DNA of 43,694 bases, taken from IMG/VR virus record IMGVR_UViG_3300024520_000152, positions 1 to 43,694 of that record. One strand, given 5' to 3'. This DNA is from a virus. The translations under genes and the position numbers were made by a program. This document shows, piece by piece, positions 16,733-25,596 of this stretch; position 1 is the stretch's first letter, and the number at the start of each line of letters is the position of its first letter. The notes beneath the pieces were generated by a model. It saw only the letters and a list, made by a program, of their open reading frames with translations, did not search any database and was not told the origin of the DNA.

Positions 16733-17290
16733 ATGCCCGACATTGCCCAGCTCGTTAAGAGGATGCTCGAGCCGCTGGCCTCGCGCGTAAACCTCGCCAT
16801 ATCTCGGGGGGTCGTAAAGCTCGTCGACGACGCCCCTCGGATGCAGGAGCTCCAGGTAACGCTCCTAAAGGGCGAGGTCCTGGATAAGGTCGAGCATTTC
16901 CAACCGCTCGGGCTCTCGAGCGTTCCTCTTACCGACGCCGAGGTCGTCGTCGCATGCGTCGGCGGGCTCCGCGAGCATCCCCTGGCGATCGTCGTCGACG
17001 ACCGCAATTACAGGCCGACCGGCGGAGCGCCGGGAGAGGTAACGATCTATCACCCGACCGCCGGCCAACGGATCGTCCTCAAGGCGAGCGGCGACGTGGA
17101 GATAACGACGAGCGGCGGAAAGGTGACGATCGCGGGCGACCTCGAAGTTTCCGGAGACGTGACCGCGACGGGCGATGTCGAGGATTCCGGCGGGACCTTG
17201 CAAGGGTTCCGAAACATCTACAATATCCACACCCATAAGGAAACGGGCGCGGGCGGCGGAACGACCCTCCCGACGACCTCGACGGCCTAG
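16733..17290 (+). CDS. Central spike / baseplate protein (Mu gp45-like)
   Basis: The 185-residue protein has the Mu gp45 / P2 gpV architecture: an N-terminal OB-like domain (~15-100, with QELQVTLLKGEVLDKVEHFQ and GLSSVPLTDAEVVVACVGG) and a beta-helical stalk (~105-160, repeated Gly/Asp-rich strands such as VTIAGDLEVSGDVTATGDVE). The tip carries a His-x-His element in IHTHKETG, which binds an iron ion in related spikes. The trimer pierces the outer membrane on contraction, so this gene fits a Gram-negative-type host. Confidence 0.92.
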   Translation: MPDIAQLVKRMLEPLASRVNLAISRGVVKLVDDAPRMQELQVTLLKGEVLDKVEHFQPLGLSSVPLTDAEVVVACVGGLREHPLAIVVDDRNYRPTGGAPGEVTIYHPTAGQRIVLKASGDVEITTSGGKVTIAGDLEVSGDVTATGDVEDSGGTLQGFRNIYNIHTHKETGAGGGTTLPTTSTA

Positions 17291-17292
17291 CG

Positions 17293-17787
17293 ATGACGGA
17301 CCTCCAAACGGAAATCCAGGACGGAACAGGCGACCTCGTTGTTTCAGGAGGGGATCTCGCCAACGACCCTACGCTCTCGACGGCGTGCTTTATCTCGCTT
17401 TTCTCCGACGGTCGCGCCGATGTCGACGAGCCCTCCCTTACCTCTCCGGACACAAACGACCTCCGCGGTTGGTGGGGAGCTCGGCTCTTGCCGTCCGACA
17501 CAGACGACGATTTTGGCTCTCTCCTCTGGCTTCTCGAGCGACAAAAGATTACGAGCGAGGTCTTGAACCGAGCTCGCGAGGTAACAGAAGACGCCCTCTC
17601 CTGGCTTTCCGAGGACGGCATCGCCGAGGAGGTCGTCGCTACGGTCTCGCGCCTGGATTTCGATCGGCTATTGATCGCGGTCGAGATTACGCGCGGCGCG
17701 GCGACGGAATTCGCCGAGGTCTGGGAGGGAGTCCTCGACGCAAAGTTAGAGACGGGGCCGGGGCGCGTGAAACTCCTCTTTCGATAG
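17293..17787 (+). CDS. Baseplate protein, Mu gp46-like
   Basis: The 164-residue protein matches Mu gp46 (GP46 / T4 gp25-like group), a baseplate component. Diagnostic stretches are DLVVSGGDLANDPTLSTACFISLFSDGRA, DLRGWWGARL and GSLLWLLERQKITSEVLNRAREVTEDAL. The gene sits between gp45-like and gp47-like genes with two-base and 17-base gaps, in Mu order. Confidence 0.92.
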   Translation: MTDLQTEIQDGTGDLVVSGGDLANDPTLSTACFISLFSDGRADVDEPSLTSPDTNDLRGWWGARLLPSDTDDDFGSLLWLLERQKITSEVLNRAREVTEDALSWLSEDGIAEEVVATVSRLDFDRLLIAVEITRGAATEFAEVWEGVLDAKLETGPGRVKLLFR

Positions 17788-17804
17788 GGCAATATGGAGA
17801 CGCT

Positions 17805-18872
17805 ATGGCATTCGATCGACCGACCCTCTCCGAGCTCGCCGCCAGAATGGAGGCGGACACACGTACGCGACTAGGCCTCGGCCCGTTGCTACGCCGCTCC
17901 AACCTCGCGATCCTGTCCAGAGTTTTCGCCGGAGCCGCTCACGGCGAGCATGGACATCTCGCGTACATCGCCGACCAGATCATCCCCTCGAGCGCCGAGG
18001 CCGAATTCCTGGAGCTCCACGCCGACGAGCGCGGACTCCAGCGTAAAGCCGCCGCCTTCGCCGTTGGGTCGACAACTTTCACCGGAACTAACGCGACCGT
18101 AATCCCCATCGGTACGGCGGTCCAGAGGGCCGACGGGACGCGGTATACAACCGACGCCGCGGCGACCATCGCCTCGGGGATCGCGCTCGTCGCGGTAACC
18201 GCGGAGGTCGCGGCGCTCGCCGGAAACGCGGACGCCGCAACGATCTTGAACCTCGTCGCTCCCATTGCAGGAATCAACACGGCGACGACGGTAGGCGCGA
18301 GCGCTCTCACCGCGGGAACCGATACGGAATCCGACGCCGATCTCCTGGCCCGCCTGCGGTCGCTCGTCCAGGCCCCGCCTAACGGCGGCTCCGAGAGCGA
18401 CTACGAAATATGGGCGCTAGAGGTCGCGGGAGTAACTCGAGCCTTCACGCTCCCCGCTCACTTCGGACTCGGAACCGTCGGGATTATGTTCGTCGTTGAC
18501 GACGACCCCGCCGGACCTATCCCGTCCGCCGCCCAGGTCGCACTCGTCCAGGCGCGCGTCGACGACACGACCCGCCGCGACTCGAGGCCGGTCACGGCGG
18601 CGGTTACCGCGCTCGCCCCGGTCGGCGTCCCTCTGGCCTTCACGATCGCCCTCACGCCCAACACGGCCGCCGTCCGCGCGGCGGTTACGGCGAACCTGAC
18701 CGACCTCCTGATCCGTCTGGCGACGCCTGGCGGAACGATCACGATCTCCCAAATCCGCGAGGCCATTTCGACAAGCGCAGGCGAAACATCTCACACGCTC
18801 ACCGCCCCCTCGGCCGACGTAACGGTTTTGGCCGGAGAGCTCACGACTCTCGGAACGATCACCTACTCCTAA
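17805..18872 (+). CDS. Baseplate wedge protein J-like (Mu gp47)
   Basis: The 355-residue product belongs to the baseplate J / Mu gp47 family that forms the wedge with gp46 and gp48. It starts MAFDRPTLSELAARMEADTR at ATG 17805 (GGAG just upstream) and contains FLELHADERGLQRKAAAFAVG, the GTDTESDADLLARLRSLVQAPP block and GGSESDYEIWALEVAGVTRA. The frame is open further upstream, but that region overlaps gp45/gp46 and is not coding in this frame. Confidence 0.93.
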   Translation: MAFDRPTLSELAARMEADTRTRLGLGPLLRRSNLAILSRVFAGAAHGEHGHLAYIADQIIPSSAEAEFLELHADERGLQRKAAAFAVGSTTFTGTNATVIPIGTAVQRADGTRYTTDAAATIASGIALVAVTAEVAALAGNADAATILNLVAPIAGINTATTVGASALTAGTDTESDADLLARLRSLVQAPPNGGSESDYEIWALEVAGVTRAFTLPAHFGLGTVGIMFVVDDDPAGPIPSAAQVALVQARVDDTTRRDSRPVTAAVTALAPVGVPLAFTIALTPNTAAVRAAVTANLTDLLIRLATPGGTITISQIREAISTSAGETSHTLTAPSADVTVLAGELTTLGTITYS

Positions 18873-18873
18873 A

Positions 18874-21693
18874 ATGGTCGTCGTAATCGCAACCGGACGC
18901 GCCCAGCTCGCGCTCTCTGGGTCGTTCCAGACGTTCACCGCGGACATGGGCGGGACGGTTCCCAAGCTCGCGCTCTTCCGGGTATCGGGCTCGACGCTCG
19001 TCGGGACTAGGGCGCCTGGCGCGGTCCTCGCCTTCGGCGCAACCGATGGGGTTACGGATGCGACGATCGGCATCGGATCACGAGACAATAACTCGAGCGC
19101 CCAGGAGCTTATGGGGGCCCAATTCGGGGCGCCCGGCAACGTCGACAACACCGACGGCCAGGTAATCAGGTCCCACGATTCCCAATCGCCCTTCCAGTAC
19201 ACGGGGGGGCCCGAGTCCTTCTGGGATTCGTTCTCGGCCGACTCCGTAAGGGTTGCGATCGACCGCTTTCCAACCGAAGCGGTTTGGGTCGATTACATCC
19301 TCCTCGGCGGCGCGGAGTTCGAGGTTGATATCCAGAACATCCAGGGGAGCGGAGCCGCCGGGACGAGTACGGATCACACGGCGCTCGGAGAGCCCGCCGA
19401 CGCGGTTATATGCTGGCGGGGCCAGCTCACGATCCCGTCGGTCGGCTCCTCGATCGTTCATATATACGAGGGTTTTTGGAGCCGCTCCGCCCATTCGGAT
19501 AACCCAGGAGTCCACGTCGCGACAACTTGGTCGACCGAGCTCGGCGTCCTCGCGCACGCTCGAGCCGACGTTCGAGACGACTCGATTTCCTCCCATATCC
19601 TTTGGGGCGCCGGAGGCCGACCGCCGATCGAGCGATTGGGCGTATCGGAGCACGCCTCCGGCTTTACGCTGGATCGGATCGATTCCGTCTCCTCGGGCAT
19701 CGATGCGATCTTTATCGCGATGTCCTTCGGCGGTCAAAAGGTCGCATATGCCGGGACCGCGCTCACTCCGACGACGGCCGCGCCGGTCGTCCAGGACCTC
19801 GAGACGCCGCTCCTTACCGCCGACCTTTTTATGGGGTCGCTTTCGCGACGTACGATCCTCAACGCCGACGGAACCGGAGATAGCCCCGACGCGGGAAGCT
19901 CCGACTCGAGCGTCCATGCGGCTTTTGCCGGAACGCCCGGGGTCAATTCGGGAAATTGCTCGACCGTTCACTATGAGCATGGGCCGCTCCCGACCAACAC
20001 GGGATCGCTCTCGGATGATCGGATTTTCAATCTCTTGAACCCCGACGGGAGCTCGACGGCCGGCGCGGTCCGCGCGACGCTTGGCATCCCGCTCCCCGGT
20101 AAGGGTCTCCGGCTTCACTACCAGGCGACCGATACGGTCGACGCCCATCGCTTCGCGTTCCTGGTTATCGGAGACACCCAGACCCTCGTCCCCGAGGAGG
20201 TCCGCCTCCGCGTTGCGCCGACGCGCAACCTCCTCCCAGGAACCGCCGACTTCGCCGGTTGGGCCGAGTTTGACACGATCCTTACGACCCTAAACGATGT
20301 TGTCGACCCGCTCGGGGGAACGACGGGCATCCGTCTCGGCGACCGCGCCGCAGGGAACCAGGCCTCGAAGTCCTTCGATACGGGCGTCGCCGATGGGATG
20401 GTCGACGAGAGGGTCCATCGCTGGTCGATCTCCATTCGCGAGATCGATTCTCTCCGCCCAGGCTTCCGCGTAACCCAGTTTGGCGGCTCGGCCGATGTCG
20501 TTGTCGACTTCACCTGGTCAACGCTCCTCTGCTCCGTCGTAGTCGTCAACGCCCCAACGGGAATGACGCCCGTCGGAAGTTGCGCCTCGGAGGGCAACGG
20601 TTGGTATCGGCTCTCGCTGGCGATGAAATTCTCCGTTGCCGACTCCGCAACGATCCGCTTTGCGGTAATCCCCGACCGAGAAAATAGCTCCCAGCTCGAC
20701 AATCATTTTTGGGGGCCGACGCTCGAGATCGCGAATTCCCAGAACCCGCTAGACGATCACGATTACAGCGTCCTCGGCCCGGTCGAGGGGATCATCGTCA
20801 CGATCCTTCCGACGCCAGTCGTCCTGGCTCTCGCGCCCGTAGCGATCGAGATCCTCGGCCCGACGGTTCAGACCCCGACGCCGGTCGTCCTCGCTCTCGT
20901 CGCAACCCAGCCCTTTACAGGGCACGTATTCCCGACGCCGGTCGCCCTCTCGATAACCGCCCTCCTCCCGATTGTGATTATCCCGGCGGGGCCCGCGGCG
21001 ATCCTCCCGACCTCTGGCGATGTCGCTTTCGAGGGGATCTTCGACCTCCTCCCGCGCGGTCTCCTCTGGCGCCGCGACTCGACGACCGAGCTCGCCAAGG
21101 CGATACGGGGTTGGGCGGAGGAATGGGGCCGGATCGACGACCGGGCGGTCGACGTTACCGCCGAGGCTTTCACGCGTACCGCGACCGAGCTCCTCTCCGA
21201 ATGGGAGGTCTGGCTCGGCGTCGAGGAGGATTGCGGAGGCCTCGAGGACACTCTCCAGGAGCGCCGGTTTGCTGTCTTCTCGAAGGCCACGCGCACGGGG
21301 GGCCAGTCTCTCTATCACTTCTCCCAGCTCGCCCAGTCTCTCGGATACCTCGTCGACGTTGAGGACATAACCGAGGTCCAGGAATTCGCGGTCGGCCGCT
21401 CGGCCGTCGGGGATCCGCTCTCCAACGGCGGCGAGGCTTTTGTCTGGACGGTCCACGCCCCGGAGGCGACCCCGCGCTTTGCTCGAGCGTCGAGCTCGAC
21501 GACCCAGGAGCCGCTAACGACCTTTGGGAATACGCTCCTCACTTGCGCTTTCAATCGCGACAAGCCCGCGCATACATTCGTCGTTTACGTGTTCGATAAG
21601 AAATGGACGGGGTACGCGCCCTGGACGACGATTTACCCCAATCCCGTCGTCCTCGACCTGGCTCCGCAACAAGTCTCGAGGAGCACTACCTAG
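18874..21693 (+). CDS. Baseplate wedge gp48-like protein with a very large N-terminal extension
   Basis: This 939-residue protein ends with a Mu gp48 / YmfQ-type (DUF2313) wedge domain, about residues 715-925: FEGIFDLLPRGLLWRR, FTRTATELLSEWEVWLGVEEDCG and ERRFAVFSKATRTGG. Normal gp48 proteins are about 200 residues, so some 700 residues are added in front. The extension has a ~430-residue Gly/Ser/Thr-rich beta region, a second beta region to ~640, and a few degenerate Pro-Thr-Pro-Val-x-Leu repeats (~645-705). The first part resembles the N-terminus of the reverse-strand 882-residue protein at 26031-28679. I infer a host-recognition module built onto the wedge. Confidence 0.88.
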   Translation: MVVVIATGRAQLALSGSFQTFTADMGGTVPKLALFRVSGSTLVGTRAPGAVLAFGATDGVTDATIGIGSRDNNSSAQELMGAQFGAPGNVDNTDGQVIRSHDSQSPFQYTGGPESFWDSFSADSVRVAIDRFPTEAVWVDYILLGGAEFEVDIQNIQGSGAAGTSTDHTALGEPADAVICWRGQLTIPSVGSSIVHIYEGFWSRSAHSDNPGVHVATTWSTELGVLAHARADVRDDSISSHILWGAGGRPPIERLGVSEHASGFTLDRIDSVSSGIDAIFIAMSFGGQKVAYAGTALTPTTAAPVVQDLETPLLTADLFMGSLSRRTILNADGTGDSPDAGSSDSSVHAAFAGTPGVNSGNCSTVHYEHGPLPTNTGSLSDDRIFNLLNPDGSSTAGAVRATLGIPLPGKGLRLHYQATDTVDAHRFAFLVIGDTQTLVPEEVRLRVAPTRNLLPGTADFAGWAEFDTILTTLNDVVDPLGGTTGIRLGDRAAGNQASKSFDTGVADGMVDERVHRWSISIREIDSLRPGFRVTQFGGSADVVVDFTWSTLLCSVVVVNAPTGMTPVGSCASEGNGWYRLSLAMKFSVADSATIRFAVIPDRENSSQLDNHFWGPTLEIANSQNPLDDHDYSVLGPVEGIIVTILPTPVVLALAPVAIEILGPTVQTPTPVVLALVATQPFTGHVFPTPVALSITALLPIVIIPAGPAAILPTSGDVAFEGIFDLLPRGLLWRRDSTTELAKAIRGWAEEWGRIDDRAVDVTAEAFTRTATELLSEWEVWLGVEEDCGGLEDTLQERRFAVFSKATRTGGQSLYHFSQLAQSLGYLVDVEDITEVQEFAVGRSAVGDPLSNGGEAFVWTVHAPEATPRFARASSSTTQEPLTTFGNTLLTCAFNRDKPAHTFVVYVFDKKWTGYAPWTTIYPNPVVLDLAPQQVSRSTT

Positions 21694-21703
21694 GGCAATC
21701 CCA

Positions 21704-22942
21704 ATGCACAGAATCGACACACCGACCGCCGTCGGCGGGCTCTTCACCGAGGGCAATCAACAATTCGGAATTCCCCCGACGGTCGTTAGCGACGATTGGG
21801 CCAACGCGGTCCAGGAGGAGGTCTCCGGATACATCGAGTCGCGCTCGATCGTCCTCAACAAGGCGGACAATACCCAGCTCCGGACCGCAATTGAGGGACA
21901 CGTCAGAAGCGAGATAAACGCGGGCTTCAGAAACCTCGTACATAACGGCGTGTTTCGCTTCTGGGAGCGGGTCGACCAGGCATCTACGCCCTTCACAATG
22001 CCGACGACGGACATCGACATAAGCGACGTATCGTTCGTCGACCGTTGGTATTGCACGGCCGGCGGCGGCGGCGCGGGGACGATCGCGCGCAACGTGTTTA
22101 CATCGGGCCAAACCGACGTCCCGCTCAACCCGTCCCACTACCTGACGTTTATCCAGACATCAAACGCCACGACGAGCGACCCCGCCCTTATTACATCAAT
22201 CGAGGGCGTTGCGACGCACGCGGCCGAAAGCGTAACCGTCTCTTTCCAGGCGAGGGTCTCGAGCGGAACGCTCGACATCGATATCGACTTCCTCCAGGAC
22301 TTCGGCCCGGGCGGCTCCTCCGATGTCGCCTCCTCTAGCGTTACGCGCACGGTCAATACGACATGGAACAAGCTCCAGGCGACGATCCCTCTCGGGAGTA
22401 TGACGGGCCTCACGATCGCCGCCCAACATAGTCGCCTCGCGCTACGCCTTCGCTTGCCCCAGGGCTCGACGTTCACGCTCGACATAACCCAGGTCCAGGT
22501 CGAGCCCGGCTCCGGCGCTTCCGACTTCGAGGTCCGAACCGAAGGCGACGAGCTACGTCTCCTGCAACGCTATTACGAGAAGATCGGCCCAGGCGCGGGG
22601 CTTCCCGCCGATCACGCATCCAGCCCGAGATTCTATGGCATGACCAACTCCAACGGAGGCGGGGAAAACAGTGTCGCTCCGATTATTGGGTTGCTCTTCA
22701 AGGTCGAAAAGCGAACGGAGGGAACGGGGTCGGGCGGCGCGTTTCTCGTTTTATACGAAAATGGAGGGACCAATGCGCTCGATGTTATTGCAGGGGCGGG
22801 ATCATCCACTGGAGGTATCGACAACATAGTAATTACTGCGCACGGAGCCGAGTCTGGTCAATGGACGGCGAATTTCCCCGCCGCGGGGCTCTACGCCTTC
22901 GGAGCTTCCTGGGCGTGCGACGTGGAATTCGGAACGGAGTAG
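21704..22942 (+). CDS. Probable tail fibre / receptor-binding protein, 412 aa
   Basis: ATG 21704 gives a protein starting MHRIDTPTAVGGLFTEGNQQ followed by DDWANAVQEEVSGYIES, an N-terminal module seen in fibre and collar proteins and in the second gene here at 33338. Residues ~65-280 hold a jelly-roll-like carbohydrate-binding pattern (FRFWERV near the start, then a YCTAGGGGAGTIARN turn, strands ending TLDITQVQVEPGS). The C-terminal ~130 residues form another beta domain. The position after gp48 is the usual fibre position. Which glycan or receptor it binds cannot be read from the sequence. Confidence 0.8.
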   Translation: MHRIDTPTAVGGLFTEGNQQFGIPPTVVSDDWANAVQEEVSGYIESRSIVLNKADNTQLRTAIEGHVRSEINAGFRNLVHNGVFRFWERVDQASTPFTMPTTDIDISDVSFVDRWYCTAGGGGAGTIARNVFTSGQTDVPLNPSHYLTFIQTSNATTSDPALITSIEGVATHAAESVTVSFQARVSSGTLDIDIDFLQDFGPGGSSDVASSSVTRTVNTTWNKLQATIPLGSMTGLTIAAQHSRLALRLRLPQGSTFTLDITQVQVEPGSGASDFEVRTEGDELRLLQRYYEKIGPGAGLPADHASSPRFYGMTNSNGGGENSVAPIIGLLFKVEKRTEGTGSGGAFLVLYENGGTNALDVIAGAGSSTGGIDNIVITAHGAESGQWTANFPAAGLYAFGASWACDVEFGTE

Positions 22943-22951
22943 CGGCCCCCT

Positions 22952-23278
22952 ATGATCCTTGCAATCCAGGAGACGGTCTCGGCGTTCGAGATCGGCGGAG
23001 CGTTCGCCGTCGTAATGGCCTCGATGAAGCTCGTGGAGTTCACTATCGCAAGGACGACCAACGGCGGAGGGAAGGGCTTCACCGAGAAGGATCGGACAAA
23101 GCTCTATCGCATCGCGGACGATGCGAACGTTATCAAGGTCTGGCATGAACCCGACGCGCGCGGGGTCCAGGGATGGAAGAATTTCGGCGCCGAGGAGACG
23201 CGCGAGGCTTACCAGACCATGATCGATCTACAACGCGAGACACTGGCGGTCCTGGAGCGGATCGCGGAGAAGCAATAA
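22952..23278 (+). CDS. Small membrane-anchored protein with helical tail, 108 aa
   Basis: Residues ~12-32 (FEIGGAFAVVMASMKLVEFTI) can form one membrane helix; the rest is charged and helical, ending DLQRETLAVLERIAEKQ, a likely coiled coil. This architecture and the position after the tail fibre gene would fit a lysis accessory (holin- or spanin-like), but no family signature is visible. A hairpin at 23284-23313 follows the stop. Confidence 0.6.
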   Translation: MILAIQETVSAFEIGGAFAVVMASMKLVEFTIARTTNGGGKGFTEKDRTKLYRIADDANVIKVWHEPDARGVQGWKNFGAEETREAYQTMIDLQRETLAVLERIAEKQ

Positions 23279-23283
23279 GAAAA

Positions 23284-23313
23284 GCGGCCCCGACTCCTAA
23301 GAGCCGAGGCCGC
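23284..23313 (+). terminator. Hairpin after the tail operon
   Basis: GCGGCC at 23284-23289 pairs with GGCCGC at 23308-23313, and GACTC / GAGCC extends the stem with mismatches around a short CTAA loop. No T-run follows. Six bases after the last stop of a 23-kb forward gene series, it is the natural transcript end. Confidence 0.5.
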
Positions 23314-23382
23314 AATCGCCCGAACTGAGTTAACGAGAGTAAGGAGCCTGGAGTAGGACGGGACGACCTCCTGGCTCCGATC

Positions 23383-23907
23383 CTAGCCGTCCAGCGGCAT
23401 ATGCCGAAGGCTGACGGTGATACCCTCGCCCCGACAGTTTCCCCTAAGGAGTGTCGCGTCGAATTGGAAATCGTGCGAGTACGGCGCGAGCGAGACGGTG
23501 TTCGGACCGTCGAGCGGGATGTCGGTCGAGAGGATCGTGAGGCGGCCCGCTTCGTAGGTGTAGGTCCCCGCGAAGGTCGCCTTTCCGCAACCGGCCGCCT
23601 CGCCGTTAGCGACCCCGAAAAACTGGTTCGGCGTTGCGAAGAGGACGGCGAATTTCCCGACCTTCTTACCCTCGAAGCGCGAGCGCCAGGATCCGACGAA
23701 AAGCTCGCCGACGATCGTCTCCAGGTCTGGGGCCTCGACCTCGACATCTCGGACCCCCTCCTCGATTGAGGGCGCCAGATCAGCGCCCCCGAGGCTCGGA
23801 ACCGGATCGCGGATCACGTTGCGGCCTTCGGCATCGGCAGCATGTTGGGCAATGGCGGGAGCCAGGAAGAGAGCGAAGGCGGCGGCGGCGATAGAAAACT
23901 TACGCAT
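23383..23907 (-). CDS. Exported protein with signal peptide, 174 aa
   Basis: The product begins MRKFSIAAAAFALFLAPAIA followed by QHADA, a standard Sec signal peptide with an Ala-x-Ala cleavage site near residue 20. The mature part has an acidic region (~40-65) and a beta-rich domain (VGSWRSRFEGKKVGKFAVLF, GTYTYEAGRLTILST) with two Cys (in AAGCGKA and RGNCRGE) that could form a disulfide. The layout recalls small lipocalin-like or calycin-like domains, and the lipoprotein at 24615 has a similar Trp-x-Gly start and Gly/Thr pattern, so the two may be distant relatives. Function unknown. Confidence 0.75.
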   Translation of the reverse strand: MRKFSIAAAAFALFLAPAIAQHAADAEGRNVIRDPVPSLGGADLAPSIEEGVRDVEVEAPDLETIVGELFVGSWRSRFEGKKVGKFAVLFATPNQFFGVANGEAAGCGKATFAGTYTYEAGRLTILSTDIPLDGPNTVSLAPYSHDFQFDATLLRGNCRGEGITVSLRHMPLDG

Positions 23908-24076
23908 GGATTGTCTCCGGTTTGGTTTGCGCGGCGAGGCGAGTCCTCTCCGCTACCCAATCCCTTCGGCACCCAGCTCGGTGGGCCTTGAGATAAAGTT
24001 TTGGGGAACCTTTTGCCGATGGATTACGCAAGGCGGGACTGGGACGAGCTCGGACCCCTCGAGAGAAGGGAAGCGA

Positions 24077-24325
24077 TTGGGAAAGCAGATCGAGAGAATT
24101 TACGACGGATGGCCCGTCGAGGTTATCCAGGCCGAGGCGGAGGCTCGGCTCCAGACGGCGGCGACGGCGGCGCGCGTAGCGATTGCGCTTCTGCGCATTC
24201 TGGGCAAGAGGGAGGGCGACATCGGAGACGACATCGGACACGCAATGGGGCTTATCGTGCTACGCCTGAACGCGCTCCAAGTCGAGATGGGCAAACCCAG
24301 GATGGAGCCCCCATCCTTGGTATGA
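24077..24325 (+). CDS. Small helical protein, TTG start, 82 aa
   Basis: From TTG 24077 (AGAAGGGA six bases upstream) the product is GKQIERIYDGWPVEVIQAEA and onward, almost entirely helical and Ala/Glu/Arg-rich, with VAIALLRILGK and IGHAMGLIVLRLNAL as amphipathic or weakly hydrophobic helices. No ATG start is available in this stretch. A T-tailed hairpin follows at 24360-24408. Function unknown. Confidence 0.5.
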   Translation: MGKQIERIYDGWPVEVIQAEAEARLQTAATAARVAIALLRILGKREGDIGDDIGHAMGLIVLRLNALQVEMGKPRMEPPSLV

Positions 24326-24359
24326 AATTCCCCCTTTGGGGCGGAGGTTGGCTTGGAGA

Positions 24360-24408
24360 GGGGCGGCGCAAACCCTTCTCTTTCGTCGGCTTCCGCCCCT
24401 TTTGTTTT
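24360..24408 (+). terminator. Intrinsic terminator
   Basis: GGGGCGG (24360-24366) pairs with CCGCCCC (24393-24399) and is followed at once by TTTTGTTTT, the form of a rho-independent terminator. It ends the short transcript of the 24077-24325 gene. Confidence 0.65.
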
Positions 24409-24417
24409 GCCTCAAGG

Positions 24418-24606
24418 TTGAAGGACCCGACGACCGAAGGGGAATTCGATTGCGGCGGGACACCCATAAAGGGCGCCGTTTTCATCGACAAGTCGGGGGA
24501 GTTCCTGTATCCGCACGGGAACACGCTCCTTCCGACGAGCTTTAGAACGCGGGCGATCCGACAGGTCGCCCTCCGAACCTGGACCCATTACATAACCAAG
24601 GAGTGA
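24418..24606 (+). CDS. Possible small protein before the lipoprotein gene, 62 aa
   Basis: A frame from TTG 24418 to TGA 24606 encodes KDPTTEGEFDCGGTPIKGAV and continues FIDKSGEFLYPHGN with good codon use. The stop overlaps the start region of the lipoprotein gene. There is no clear ribosome-binding site, and the frame is open further upstream through the terminator, so the start is uncertain. It may be a real small gene or a remnant. Confidence 0.35.
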   Translation: MKDPTTEGEFDCGGTPIKGAVFIDKSGEFLYPHGNTLLPTSFRTRAIRQVALRTWTHYITKE

Positions 24607-24614
24607 TCGAAAGA

Positions 24615-25154
24615 ATGAATCTATCTAACGCACTGTCCGCGCCCATCGAGCAAGCCGCCTCGATCTTCGCGCTCGCCCTACTCTTCCTTGCCGGAGGTTG
24701 CTCAAGCGGCTCCGTCGGAGGCTCCGTCGCCTTGCCCGACCCGCCCGCTCCGCGCCTCGACGGCGAATGGATCGGGACCTGGGAACGCCATCCCAACTCG
24801 CCTCTCGAAGAGATGGGCGAGGCGACCCTTACGGTCGGGACCGCTCCCGCCGGAGAGGCCTTCGGGAAGCTCTTCCTTTGCGGGAACACCGTCGCGCCCA
24901 ACACCTTGACCTTTGCCGGAATGACCGTGGGAGCCGACGGCCTTCAAGCCAGGTTTGAGGGCGGGCCAGAGGAGGGGGTCCTCCTCCTCGACCTGCTCGA
25001 CGAGCGCCTCGGAGGAGCTTACTACGTGATCGGCGAGAACGGAGACCAGCTTGGGATCCTCAAGCTCCGCCGAATAGAAAGCGACCCCGCACCCGACGTA
25101 AGTCGGATCCAGGGCCGCGAGGATGTCGAGGAGATGGTCGAGAGAGAGATCTAG
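24615..25154 (+). CDS. Lipoprotein, 179 aa
   Basis: From ATG 24615 (AAGGAG at 24598-24603) the N-terminus is MNLSNALSAPIEQAASIFAL then ALLFLAGGC, a type II signal with lipobox LAGGC, so the mature protein should be lipid-anchored. The mature part starts with a Gly/Ser/Pro linker, then a beta-rich domain beginning RLDGEWIGTWERHP with a pattern like small lipocalin-type folds. Its 3' end overlaps the convergent lipoprotein gene at 25151 by four bases. Candidate roles are superinfection exclusion or another envelope function; neither is shown. Confidence 0.75.
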   Translation: MNLSNALSAPIEQAASIFALALLFLAGGCSSGSVGGSVALPDPPAPRLDGEWIGTWERHPNSPLEEMGEATLTVGTAPAGEAFGKLFLCGNTVAPNTLTFAGMTVGADGLQARFEGGPEEGVLLLDLLDERLGGAYYVIGENGDQLGILKLRRIESDPAPDVSRIQGREDVEEMVEREI

Positions 25155-25564
25155 CCGGATGGGGGCGGCGGCGGGGCGATACCCCCTGGGAGGACAGTAG
25201 CCTCGCCGCGTAGCCTTCGCCGGTTGTCGCGCGACTTGTTGACCCCAACGAAGGCCGCGCCCCCAGCGAGTACCGATCCGAGGATCGTGTCGAGGAGGAC
25301 ATTGCCGGTAAGGTTCTTACCGCTTGCAAGGACCGCCTCGGTGCGGTCCTTTATGTCGTTTATAACCTCCCCCGTTTTAGACATTCGCTCGTCGTTGGCA
25401 TCCTTGAAGGCCTGGAGCTTCTCGGTCGCGGTCTTATCCGCGTCCGCCATGATTCCCGAGATCTCCCCCTCGAATTGGACTTGCGCAACCTGGAGCCGCT
25501 GGAGGTCCTTGGCGGTCACGCAAGAGAAGAGCGAGAGAGCGAGGAGCGCTATGAGCTTGGGCAT
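25151..25564 (-). CDS. Lipoprotein with C-terminal membrane helix, 137 aa
   Basis: The start at 25564 (GAAAGG nine bases upstream) gives MPKLIALLALSLFSCVTAKD, with lipobox LFSC at residues 12-15. A coiled-coil-like region (~20-82) follows, then a hydrophobic segment VLLDTILGSVLAGGAAFVGV (~89-108), a basic patch and a Pro-rich tail. A lipid anchor, a helical stalk and a membrane helix in one chain resemble a unimolecular spanin (as in T1 gp11), although u-spanins usually have a beta-rich middle. It is the last gene of the reverse operon. Spanin is my best guess, not an assignment. Confidence 0.7.
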   Translation of the reverse strand: MPKLIALLALSLFSCVTAKDLQRLQVAQVQFEGEISGIMADADKTATEKLQAFKDANDERMSKTGEVINDIKDRTEAVLASGKNLTGNVLLDTILGSVLAGGAAFVGVNKSRDNRRRLRGEATVLPGGIAPPPPPSG

Positions 25565-25596
25565 GGGTCGTTGCCTTTCGTCGTTGGGCCGTCGGC

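Noticed and set aside
23401-23769. Forward 122-codon frame opposite the secreted protein at 23383-23907
   Set aside because: The reverse frame has a textbook signal peptide and the forward frame has no start context.
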